Positions 25,222-32,483 of a stretch of DNA of 64,000 nucleotides are shown in pieces. Position 1 is the stretch's first letter; each line of letters opens with the position of its first letter. The notes below the pieces were generated by a model. The model had not been told where the DNA came from. It made no database searches and saw only the letters and a program-made list of their open reading frames with translations. The DNA is from Desulfosporosinus acididurans (GTDB taxonomy: Bacteria; Bacillota; Desulfitobacteriia; Desulfitobacteriales; Desulfitobacteriaceae), in assembly GCF_001029285.1 (NCBI RefSeq), contig NZ_LDZY01000001.1, positions 124,001-188,000 on the forward strand, in the 5' to 3' direction. The position numbers and the translations under genes were made by a program.

Positions 25222-25297
25222 TGGTGCGCCACCGCGGGATCGAACCGCGGACCTGCCGATTAAGAGTCGGATGCTCTACCAGCTGAGCTAGTGGCGC
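25222..25297 (-). tRNA. tRNA-Lys (anticodon CTT)
   Basis: A 76-nt cloverleaf. Acceptor stem GCGCCAC/GTGGCGC, D arm GCTCAGCTGGTAGAGC, anticodon loop CTCTTAA with anticodon CTT, T arm CGCGGTTCGATCCCGCG, and an encoded CCA. The top pair of the anticodon stem (positions 27 and 43) reads T-C and is unpaired; otherwise all stems are intact. It has its own promoter and terminators, so it is a single-gene unit. Confidence 0.97.
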
Positions 25298-25313
25298 AAT
25301 AACAACAATAATT

Positions 25314-25342
25314 AGTATACTCATGTTTCTAATGATAGTCAA
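25314..25342 (-). promoter_or_regulatory. Promoter of tRNA-Lys
   Basis: On the minus strand TTGACT (25342-25337) and TATACT (25319-25314) are 17 bp apart, a strong sigma-A promoter about 10 bp before the expected transcript start. Confidence 0.8.
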
Positions 25343-25407
25343 GCTTTTTTTGTGAAATTAGTTTTTTTATTCTATGCCCACCATTTTTAATCCGCTTTTG
25401 CTTATTC

Positions 25408-26811
25408 TTAGCGATGCTCAGAATCACTTGCAATATTTAGGATTGCCTGGGCATAAACTTTTGTCGTTAACAGCACGTTATTGATAGAAATATATTCATC
25501 AGCACAATGTATCACTTCAGGTTCACCTGGAAAAACAGGGCCAAAAGCCACGCCCTGAGGGAGCGCTTTAGCATACGTTCCTCCGCCAATAGCAAAAGCG
25601 TAAGGTTCAAGGCCAGTTACATCTGCATAAGCTTTCAGCAGTGATTTCACCAGTTCGCTATCCTTGGGAACATGATGAGCTTTTTGGTGGTTAAGAACTT
25701 CTATACTAAATCCCTCATCCCGAATAATTTTTTCAATCGGCTGCAAAACATCTTCTTGCTTATAGGTTACTGGATAGCGAATATCAAGAACAAAGCGTAA
25801 GTGATCCGAAGACAATTCGAATATTCCTAGGTTAAGAGACAATTGACCAGAGGGTTCATCCTTGAGGGCAATACCAAATCCTTCTCCGAAGAAGCCTTTT
25901 CCCGGATACATTAAGATAAACTCAAGAATTTTTTGCTCCTCAGAAGTTAAAGGCAACTTCTGTAAATACTTTAAGGCAAAGAGAACTGCATTCTTTCCTT
26001 TCTGCGGAAGACTTCCATGGGCCCCTATCCCTTTAAAACTAATAATAACTTCCGAAGTTTCCTTTGGAGTCTTGATTTCTGCCCCTACTCCCTCAGGGAA
26101 AACGAAGGACCTTAAGGACCGAGCTATCAACTCTTGATCAAGCCCACGCAAAGTAACCTCACAAAGGTCGGGAACAACATTTGCTCGTTCCCCCCCACGG
26201 ATACTGACAAGATGCGGTAAAGAAGCCTCAAATGCTTTTTTCAATTCCAGATGAAGTATTCCTTTTTCGGCGTGAATTAGAGGGAATTCAGCGTCCGGTG
26301 CAAAACCGAGATAGGGAACCTCTTCTTTTTTTAAATAGTAATCCATATCTGCCCAACCTGATTCCTCATCCGTACCTAAAATTAAACGAACTCGCTTATT
26401 CAAGGGGATATTAGCATCTTTAATGGCTTTCATAGCAAATAAAGCTGCTAAAGTCGGACCTTTATCATCCAGCGCACCACGACCGTAGATTTTTCCATCA
26501 ACAATAGCTGCACTGTAAGGTGGAACCGACCAACCATCCCCTTCCGGTACAACGTCTAAATGCCCCAAAATTCCTAAGAGATCTCCACTACCCATTTCAA
26601 TATGACCCGCATATCCATCAACATTTTTAACCTCAAAGCCAAGTTTCTTTCCCAATTTCAAAGTCCAATCCAAGGCTGCTTGAATTCCAGGTCCAAAGGG
26701 AGATCCTGGGGCCGCATGAGCTACATCCTTTACGCTCTTAATTTGAATACAATCCTGAATCGCTGAGATTATGTCTTCTTTCATTCCTTCGATTTGATGA
26801 TCTAGACGCAT
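25408..26811 (-). CDS. pepV: Dipeptidase PepV-like (M20 family)
   Basis: A zinc dipeptidase of 467 residues. The N-terminal catalytic part has GILGHLDVVPEGDGW (first metal His and Asp), YGRGALDDKGPTLA (bridging Asp) and LILGTDEESGWADMDYY (catalytic and metal glutamates); the C-terminal metal His lies in EPEVIHCADEYI. The lid domain holds GGERANVVPD. It cleaves unblocked dipeptides in the cytoplasm. ATG is preceded by GGAGGAATAGTAAGTC. It is monocistronic. Confidence 0.92.
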   Translation of the reverse strand: MRLDHQIEGMKEDIISAIQDCIQIKSVKDVAHAAPGSPFGPGIQAALDWTLKLGKKLGFEVKNVDGYAGHIEMGSGDLLGILGHLDVVPEGDGWSVPPYSAAIVDGKIYGRGALDDKGPTLAALFAMKAIKDANIPLNKRVRLILGTDEESGWADMDYYLKKEEVPYLGFAPDAEFPLIHAEKGILHLELKKAFEASLPHLVSIRGGERANVVPDLCEVTLRGLDQELIARSLRSFVFPEGVGAEIKTPKETSEVIISFKGIGAHGSLPQKGKNAVLFALKYLQKLPLTSEEQKILEFILMYPGKGFFGEGFGIALKDEPSGQLSLNLGIFELSSDHLRFVLDIRYPVTYKQEDVLQPIEKIIRDEGFSIEVLNHQKAHHVPKDSELVKSLLKAYADVTGLEPYAFAIGGGTYAKALPQGVAFGPVFPGEPEVIHCADEYISINNVLLTTKVYAQAILNIASDSEHR

Positions 26812-26847
26812 GACTTACTATTCCTCCGTGTTCTTGTATATTTCTCA

Positions 26848-26877
26848 ACTCTATCCTATTTTACCGAAGGATAGAGT
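26848..26877. promoter_or_regulatory. Inverted repeat upstream of pepV
   Basis: ACTCTATCCT / AGGATAGAGT, perfect 10-bp arms around a 10-base centre, 37 bp before the pepV start and between two divergent genes. It could be an operator or a 5' leader hairpin; no T-tract follows on the minus strand. Confidence 0.4.
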
Positions 26878-26979
26878 CGAAATTACCATTAATAAGTAAA
26901 ACTGCTCAATAACCGCAATGGATATGCACTCATTATCTAAAATAACATAAGCTATATAAAACTAAAAGGAGTTGTTATT

Positions 26980-27147
26980 ATGAATAGCCCTCAAGAAATT
27001 GCAACTCGAATTACTGAGGCCTGGCTAAATGCCTTTGCCACAATTACTAAAGAATTAGGTCACGTCGAGCAACATATTCCTACTCCTCAAGAAGTGAGTG
27101 AATTCTTTACTGAGATTCATCGCACTGCACAAAAGACAAATACATAG
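26980..27147 (+). CDS. Small protein, 55 aa, unknown
   Basis: ATG 26980 follows AAAAGGAGTTGTTATT, and the frame ends with TAG. The product starts MNSPQEIATRITEAWLNAFA and continues with EVSEFFTEIHRTAQKTNT; it is predicted all-helical with amphipathic spacing. No signal or membrane segment. I do not recognise the family; it is too short to be picked up by a 60-codon cutoff but the ribosome site and codon use look real. Confidence 0.65.
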   Translation: MNSPQEIATRITEAWLNAFATITKELGHVEQHIPTPQEVSEFFTEIHRTAQKTNT

Positions 27148-27171
27148 GAATTAACTACATTGCCAACATTA

Positions 27172-27241
27172 AAGAGCTTACGCTGTCTTAACTAACGATG
27201 GCAATTAATTAAGCCACCTCGCTAAGAAACCGCAAGCTCTT
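27172..27241 (+). other. Stem-closed structured region behind the 55-aa gene
   Basis: AAGAGCTT (27172-27179) pairs with AAGCTCTT (27234-27241) and encloses a GGC-AATTAATTA-GCC hairpin and other short complements. It could be the 3' structure of the 55-aa gene or a small RNA. I could not match it to a known riboswitch. Confidence 0.3.
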
Positions 27242-27296
27242 GATTCTAGTTTGTCCTTAGATGGGTGGAAACTATGCTTGAAAGGTAAAGGTATTT

Positions 27297-28265
27297 TTAT
27301 GAAAGTTTGGTACTCTTAGGCTTAGCAAAGGTTTTCCAGGAGAAAATGAGACCCATTAACATTCCAGTAAAAAGTCCACCTAAATGTGCAAAATTATCAA
27401 TCCCCGGCTGCCAAAAGCCAAAGCCAAGGTTTACCAAAATTACGATCACAAGGTTCATTCCCAGACCGGTTTTCCAAAGATACGGCCGTTTGTAAATAAA
27501 AAGCAGCTGAGCTCCTAAGAGACCCATAATTGCTCCTGAAGCGCCCGCCGAAAGAGCCGGCGAAAACAAAAAGCTCGCTAACGATCCTCCCAGACCGCTT
27601 AACATATAAATTGCAAAATACTTTCCATGCCCATAACTTTGTTCCGTCACAGGTCCTAATGCCCATAAAGCATATAAATTGAAAGCTAGATGCAGAATAC
27701 CAATATGAATAAACATAGATGTCAATAAGCGCCACACTTGACCCGCTTGAATTAGAGAATTAACTTTAGCGCCGAAGGTGATTAAGACATCTGGATTTGT
27801 TGACCCACCTGCTAAAGTCATAAGCAAAAAAACTATGACATTAATTCCTAGCAGAACATAAGTAAAATAAGGCGTCGATAGCTTTGGTAATTGAGGTTCA
27901 ACATTCAGCGTAATTGGAGTTCCGCTGGCAATTTGCTGCAACATATTGGGAATATCCCGCTTTTTTGTCGGTGGAAAGGGAAATAAATTCCCCATTTCCA
28001 GGTCCCAGTACCATAATTGGATACCCGGAAAACGATGTTTCTTTAACTGCGCTGAATCAAACCCTGTAGGACAAAAAACAATTGCGTCCCAGATAGGAAT
28101 ATTAAATTCAGAGATCTTAGCCATTACATCATCGGACATCTCATTTAAATATCCAAAGATAAGACCTCGCGGCTGAGTGTCAGAGACAGCACAAAACCAG
28201 TTTCCCGCTAGGGTGCCGACATTCCAGCCTGAGCGTTTCAAACTATCAATAATTACTTCAACCAT
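27297..28265 (-). CDS. Rhomboid-family intramembrane serine protease
   Basis: 322 residues. The first 110 or so are soluble (VFCPTGFDSAQLKKHRF, then PNMLQQIASGTP). The rest is a six-helix rhomboid core with the catalytic Ser in AGASGAIMGLLGAQL and the catalytic His in NFAHLGGLFTGMLMG. It cleaves membrane proteins inside the lipid bilayer. ATG follows AGGAGATAGT, only 16 bp after the larC stop, so it belongs to the lar transcript. Rhomboids are not known partners of nickel-pincer synthesis; the placement is odd. The function of the soluble N-terminal domain is unknown. Confidence 0.9.
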   Translation of the reverse strand: MVEVIIDSLKRSGWNVGTLAGNWFCAVSDTQPRGLIFGYLNEMSDDVMAKISEFNIPIWDAIVFCPTGFDSAQLKKHRFPGIQLWYWDLEMGNLFPFPPTKKRDIPNMLQQIASGTPITLNVEPQLPKLSTPYFTYVLLGINVIVFLLMTLAGGSTNPDVLITFGAKVNSLIQAGQVWRLLTSMFIHIGILHLAFNLYALWALGPVTEQSYGHGKYFAIYMLSGLGGSLASFLFSPALSAGASGAIMGLLGAQLLFIYKRPYLWKTGLGMNLVIVILVNLGFGFWQPGIDNFAHLGGLFTGMLMGLIFSWKTFAKPKSTKLS

Positions 28266-28281
28266 ACTATCTCCTTAGGTT

Positions 28282-29133
28282 TTATACTTCTCCAATTACC
28301 CCCCGAAGCAGGCTTGGAATGCCATAATCATTTTTACCTGACCCATAACCCACGTTCTGAATAACCATTTCCGGGAAATTGCTCTGTTGAGCTAAAGCCT
28401 TCATAAGAGACGCTCCTGTTGGCGTAATAAGTTCACCCGTAATGCCGGACTCTCTGAATTTAAAGCCCCGCAGCAACATCAGAGTCGCGGGAGCCGGCAG
28501 GGGCAGCGTCCCATGAGCACATTGAACAAAGCCTTTTGACCAAGGAAGAGTAGAAACACGAATTTCCTCAATATCTAAAAGATCGAGAGCAATACAGGTC
28601 CCAACGATATCGACGAGAGAATCCACTGCTCCGACTTCATGAAAGTGAACTTTATCAAGAGTTGTCCCATGAACTTTAGCTTCTGCTTCAGCTAAGACAT
28701 CAAACACCCGTAAAGCGTTTTTTTGAGAACGATCGGACAAGGATCCTGATAAGATCATCTTCTGAATATCAGGAAGAAACCGGTTATGATTATGACTATG
28801 ATCATGCTTGTGACTATGATCGTGTTCATGACTATGTTCATGTTCATGCTTATGTTCATGCTCATGCTCGTGCTCATGTTCATGTTCATGTTCATGTTCA
28901 TGTTCATGACTATGATCACTTTCAAGTTGGAGCTCATTTAGTAATACAACATCGATGTCTGTAGCCTGGATGCCTTGAACTTGACGCGAACGGACATCGA
29001 GTCGAAATTCGTTCAGACCAATAGAATGTAATTGTTCAATAATCTTCTCCGGGTCAGCACCCAAAGCTATTAAAGATCCCAAAGCCATATCTCCGCTAAT
29101 ACCAGCAAATGTATCCCAGTAGAGTATTTTCAA
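28282..29133 (-). CDS. larC: LarC N-terminal part (LarC1) with His-rich insert, lacking LarC2
   Basis: Nickel insertion protein of nickel-pincer nucleotide (NPN) synthesis. The start KILYWDTFAGISGDMALGSLIALG and the later KVHFHEVGAVDSLVDIVG and GITGELITPTGASLM are LarC signatures. Residues 73-116 are a HEHEHE-type metal-binding insert. The protein ends GYGSGKNDYGIPSLLRGVIGEV, precisely where LarC2, the CTP-binding catalytic domain, normally begins. In Lactobacillus plantarum LarC1 and LarC2 are joined by a programmed frameshift; here the rhomboid gene follows instead and no LarC2-like frame is present. TTG start behind GAGAGGAG. Confidence 0.88.
   Translation of the reverse strand: MKILYWDTFAGISGDMALGSLIALGADPEKIIEQLHSIGLNEFRLDVRSRQVQGIQATDIDVVLLNELQLESDHSHEHEHEHEHEHEHEHEHEHKHEHEHSHEHDHSHKHDHSHNHNRFLPDIQKMILSGSLSDRSQKNALRVFDVLAEAEAKVHGTTLDKVHFHEVGAVDSLVDIVGTCIALDLLDIEEIRVSTLPWSKGFVQCAHGTLPLPAPATLMLLRGFKFRESGITGELITPTGASLMKALAQQSNFPEMVIQNVGYGSGKNDYGIPSLLRGVIGEV
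28786..28917 (-). repeat. Hexanucleotide-like tandem repeat coding the His-rich insert of LarC
   Basis: Imperfect tandem repeats of CATGTT/CATGAT-like hexamers encode alternating His with Glu, Ser, Asp and Lys (residues 73-116). The pattern is prone to slippage, so length may vary between strains. It binds nickel in the protein, by analogy with His-rich nickel chaperones. Confidence 0.85.
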
Positions 29134-29146
29134 AATGAGGCTCCTC

Positions 29147-29908
29147 TCAATGATTTTTGTTTATTCTGCGAATAATTGTTGACGCTAATGAAGCTGCTCC
29201 AAAGCCATTATCAATATTTACAACGCCAACTCCCGAAGCACAGCTATTCAACATGCTGAGTAATGCTGCCAGCCCTTGAAAATGAGCACCATAACCAACA
29301 CTTGTAGGCACCGCTATCACCGGCTGCTCGACTAAACCGCCGACGACACTCGCTAAAGCGCCTTCCATACCTGCCACAACAATCAAAACTTCTGCGCTAT
29401 CCATAGTCTCTCGTTGAGCAAGAAGACGATGAAGCCCCGCAACACCAACATCAAAAATTGTTTCAACGTCATGACCCATATAGCGAGCTGTAATCCAAGC
29501 TTCCCGAGCAACAGGCAAATCAGCTGTTCCCGCAGTCATAATAAGAATTTTCCCAGGAATTGTTGGCTCCTCCAAGGGCAGCAACAGGAGGCAGCGTGCC
29601 AAAGGATCATACTGAGCATCGGGGAAATGATGAAGTATCATATCGGCATGTTCTGGGATAAGCCGAGTTGCCAGGACATTCCGAGATTTAGCGCCTAAAT
29701 GTTTCAAGATGGATATGATTTGCTCCGGCTGCTTACCTTGGCAAAAAATAACTTCAGATTGTCCTGTCCTTAATGCTCGATGATGATCTAAGCGAGCAAA
29801 CCCTAAATCCTCAAAGGGCAATTCCTTCAGTTGGCTTAAAGCCTGGTCTGGGGTACAATTTCCCGACTTAACGGCTTCAAGGAGACTTTTAAGTGTTTCT
29901 TCATCCAT
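29147..29908 (-). CDS. larB: LarB, nickel-pincer cofactor carboxylase/hydrolase
   Basis: Carboxylates and hydrolyses nicotinic acid adenine dinucleotide to pyridinium-3,5-biscarboxylic acid mononucleotide. The C-terminal half resembles the PurE/AIR-carboxylase fold: MTAGTADLPVAREAWITARYMG, then VVAGMEGALASVVGGLVEQPVIAVPTSVGYGAHFQGLAALLSML. The N-terminal EVIFCQGKQPEQIISIL is the LarB-specific region. 253 residues is normal. Its ATG directly adjoins the larE stop and lies behind AGGAGGGGG. Confidence 0.93.
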   Translation of the reverse strand: MDEETLKSLLEAVKSGNCTPDQALSQLKELPFEDLGFARLDHHRALRTGQSEVIFCQGKQPEQIISILKHLGAKSRNVLATRLIPEHADMILHHFPDAQYDPLARCLLLLPLEEPTIPGKILIMTAGTADLPVAREAWITARYMGHDVETIFDVGVAGLHRLLAQRETMDSAEVLIVVAGMEGALASVVGGLVEQPVIAVPTSVGYGAHFQGLAALLSMLNSCASGVGVVNIDNGFGAASLASTIIRRINKNH

Positions 29909-30736
29909 TTAAGCCCCCTCCTTCTGGTTATGATTTAAACTGCCCGAACGAAGTCCTTCTAAATCCAGCGTTACAAATTGAAAACCTAACTTTTTAATAG
30001 CCTCGGCAATTTCGGTATAATGTTGAAGAAATGGCGCAAATTCTTGGGTTGGAATCTCAATACGCCCTATGTCTTTATGGGCCCTTACGCGACATTCGTC
30101 AAAGCCAAAGCTGAACAGAACAGCCTCAGCCTGTGCAATTCTGGTTAATAATTCAACGGATATGGCATCACCGTAAGGAACTCTTGAAGCAAGACAGGCC
30201 ATTGATGGCTTGTCCCAAGTCAGCAAATTTCGGCGACGAGATAGAGCCCGGATCTCTTCTTTTGTAAGGCCGACCTCCAGCAATGGGCTTTTTATCTTTA
30301 ATTCTTTTAGAGCCTTTCTTCCCGGACGATAATCTTGGTCATCAGAAGCATTCGTTCCTTCAATTAAATTAGAATATCCTAATTTTTTGCTTAGCGATAG
30401 GAATGTCTCGAATAATTCCTTTTTACAAAAATAACACCGATCTGGTGGATTGTCTCGAAACGGTTGTAACTCCATAATGTCAATATCAATCACTTCGATG
30501 GGAAAGTGATATGTTTGAGCTAACAATAGAGCTGAGTTCTGCTCTTCGCTGGAAATCATCGGGCCACGTGCAAAAACTGCTTTACAGTTTTGCCCTAAAG
30601 CCTCCTGAGTTACAGCCATGAGATAGGTAGAATCGACGCCGCCCGAAAAGGCTGCAAGGACGCTATTATAGGATTTTATAAGGTTAATAAGCTTGGTCTC
30701 TTTGTTTAAAGTTTCTTCGCTGAGTGTTACTTCCAT
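29909..30736 (-). CDS. larE: LarE, ATP-dependent sulfur transferase of NPN synthesis (Fe-S type)
   Basis: Adds sulfur to the pyridinium biscarboxylate nucleotide. The PP-loop SGGVDSTYLMAV near residue 30 activates the substrate with ATP. Three cysteines matter: the pair in DRCYFCKKEL and the one in PSMACLASRVP. LarE of L. plantarum has a single sacrificial cysteine, whereas LarE proteins with all three, as in Thermotoga, hold a [4Fe-4S] cluster, so this one should be catalytic rather than sacrificial (inference). ATG 30736 is chosen because the promoter would start RNA near 30751, excluding a GTG at 30754; GGAAGGGAG fits. Confidence 0.92.
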   Translation of the reverse strand: MEVTLSEETLNKETKLINLIKSYNSVLAAFSGGVDSTYLMAVTQEALGQNCKAVFARGPMISSEEQNSALLLAQTYHFPIEVIDIDIMELQPFRDNPPDRCYFCKKELFETFLSLSKKLGYSNLIEGTNASDDQDYRPGRKALKELKIKSPLLEVGLTKEEIRALSRRRNLLTWDKPSMACLASRVPYGDAISVELLTRIAQAEAVLFSFGFDECRVRAHKDIGRIEIPTQEFAPFLQHYTEIAEAIKKLGFQFVTLDLEGLRSGSLNHNQKEGA

Positions 30737-30757
30737 GGTTCTGCTCCCTTCCACTCT

Positions 30758-30786
30758 ATTCTACTGATCGTTTAAATGACTGTCAA
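30758..30786 (-). promoter_or_regulatory. Promoter of larE-larB-larC1-rhomboid
   Basis: On the minus strand TTGACA (30786-30781), 17 bp, TAGAAT (30763-30758): a near-consensus sigma-A promoter with a leader of only about 15 bases carrying the ribosome site. Confidence 0.85.
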
Positions 30787-30850
30787 AGAAACTTTAAAGA
30801 AGCGAAATCTACGAAATTAAAGACATCTTTAGTAAAAATTCCTGGTAAAA

Positions 30851-30878
30851 AAGAACAGGGGGTAACCTCCCTGCTCTT
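30851..30878 (-). terminator. Terminator of fixABCX
   Basis: AAGAACAGGG and CTCCCTGCTCTT form a stem of about 11 bp with minor mismatches; on the minus strand TTTTTTACC follows, 23 bp after the fixX stop. Confidence 0.75.
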
Positions 30879-30900
30879 GAAGCAACTATGTTTGAATTAT

Positions 30901-31182
30901 TTAACCATTCTTCCAGGATACGCCAAAACCGCCTCTCGGATATTTCCAGATTATATTGCCATAAGGGCAGCCAATGAGACATGTCCCGCACTCAAGACAT
31001 CCTTCATACCCCACAGAAATTCGCTTCTCCTCTTCGTCCCAATCATAAACATGAGCAGGGCAAAAGCGGGTACAAGGTTTATCTTGGCATTGGTTCAGGC
31101 AAACTTTTGGGTCGCTGATTTTAATATGATTTAATTTATCAGTATTAAATCGCACTAAATAAAGTTTATCATCTAGTTTCAT
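30901..31182 (-). CDS. fixX: FixX-type ferredoxin
   Basis: 93-residue ferredoxin-like protein that accepts electrons from the ETF FixAB and passes them to FixC. Cysteines lie in VCLNQCQDKPCTRFCPAHVY and in YEGCLECGTCLIGCPYGNI; the C-terminal WKYPRGGFGVSWKNG is typical of FixX. ATG 31182 overlaps the fixC TGA by three bases and follows GGAGGG, so the two are coupled. Last gene of fixABCX. Confidence 0.93.
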   Translation of the reverse strand: MKLDDKLYLVRFNTDKLNHIKISDPKVCLNQCQDKPCTRFCPAHVYDWDEEEKRISVGYEGCLECGTCLIGCPYGNIIWKYPRGGFGVSWKNG

Positions 31183-32471
31183 AGTAATGCCCTCCATGCC
31201 CCATAGATATCTTTAATAATACCGCCTTTTGATCGTTGATTGAAGAGCATTTGCATTATTTCTTTCTGGCGTTGTTTCTTAGGTGTCCCGTCAGCCGTTA
31301 AATACATTTTGGCAGCTTTGGAAAACATTTTGGGATAAATCTTTAAAAGATGAGGGTTATTCTCAAAGAATTGACCCATATGGCGATAATGGTAAAGGTC
31401 TTTTAAAACGAAAGAATCACGCAATCGAGCTTCGTAAACCGCCATTGCTTGATCACTGACGTCCCCCGCTTTGATCGCTTGAGCTGCAACTTCGCCGGCG
31501 ATTTTCCCTGATATCATGGCAAGATTTGACCCTTCACGGTTCAGCGAATTCATAAGCATAGCAGTGTCTCCTACCACCATAACTCCCTGACGATGAAGCC
31601 TTGGAACTTGAGTATAACCGCCCTCCGGGATTAGATGAGCGAGGTACTCCTTGGTTTCCCCGCCTTGTAAAAGACGCTTGACATAGGGCTTTGATTTGAG
31701 ATTTTCCAAAAGGTCATTTGGTGTCCATTGTTCACGAATTACGGAGGCTAAAATTGCTCCAACTCCGATTGAGATGGAATCCTTATTCGTATAGATGAAT
31801 CCCACACCCATCATACCTGCGGTTGAATCTCCGTAGAGTTCTATTGTAGCCCCTTGTCCTTCATCGAGACAGAATCGATCTTCAATCTTTTCTTTGGGCA
31901 GGGCAATTACTTCTTTAACAGTGACAGCTACTGAGGCCGGTTTCAAAGGTTTAGCCAGCCCAGTTTTAACTGCTAAAAAGTTATTTACTCCTTCAGCAAT
32001 AATGACGACTTTTGCTCCCAAATCCCCCTCGGCTCGACCTGTCCGAACACCTACAACGTTTCCGTTTTGATATAATAGATCTTCGACTAATGTTTCTGTA
32101 ATAATCATAACGCCGGCTTTTTCAGCTTGCTGAGCAAGCCACCGGTCAAATTTAACCCGTAATATCGAATGGGCGTTATAAGGTTCCTTCGCCCAATCCG
32201 GATCGCGATACCCTGCCAGGATCGATTCATCCCCACTTAACATAGCGATCCTCTGTTCTATAATGGGGCGTTCTAAGGGGGCCTCTTTCCAAAACTCCGA
32301 CACTACCATATCCGTAGCCTTAGTATAAAGAATACCGCCCATTACATTTTTCGTGCCGGGATAATCCCCGCGTTCAATGACTAATGTTTTCATACCTCCA
32401 TTAGCAGCACTAATTGCGGCAGATAGGCCAGCAGGACCGCCTCCGACGATAATTACATCAAAGTTTTCCAT
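31179..32471 (-). CDS. fixC: FixC, ETF:quinone oxidoreductase-like flavoprotein
   Basis: FAD-binding protein of 430 residues with VIVGGGPAGLSAAISAANGG at the start, a second conserved region HRQGVMVVGDTAMLMNSLNREG for the FAD ribityl part, and the GTKNVMGG loop that marks FixC/ETF-QO. It receives electrons from FixAB and reduces quinone, with FixX as partner, at the membrane surface. ATG follows AGGAGGGG, 12 bp after fixB. Confidence 0.94.
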   Translation of the reverse strand: MENFDVIIVGGGPAGLSAAISAANGGMKTLVIERGDYPGTKNVMGGILYTKATDMVVSEFWKEAPLERPIIEQRIAMLSGDESILAGYRDPDWAKEPYNAHSILRVKFDRWLAQQAEKAGVMIITETLVEDLLYQNGNVVGVRTGRAEGDLGAKVVIIAEGVNNFLAVKTGLAKPLKPASVAVTVKEVIALPKEKIEDRFCLDEGQGATIELYGDSTAGMMGVGFIYTNKDSISIGVGAILASVIREQWTPNDLLENLKSKPYVKRLLQGGETKEYLAHLIPEGGYTQVPRLHRQGVMVVGDTAMLMNSLNREGSNLAMISGKIAGEVAAQAIKAGDVSDQAMAVYEARLRDSFVLKDLYHYRHMGQFFENNPHLLKIYPKMFSKAAKMYLTADGTPKKQRQKEIMQMLFNQRSKGGIIKDIYGAWRALL

Positions 32472-32483
32472 GGTTGCCCCTCC

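Noticed and set aside
27148-27296. A known riboswitch class in the structured stretch
   Set aside because: The closing stem is real, but I could not match conserved cores of c-di-GMP, preQ1 or other common classes.
28755-28937. A Met/Asn-rich frame antisense to larC, and a CRISPR-like regular spacing
   Set aside because: Both come from the CATGTT tandem repeat that encodes the His-rich insert; the repeat unit is far too short and has no spacers for CRISPR.
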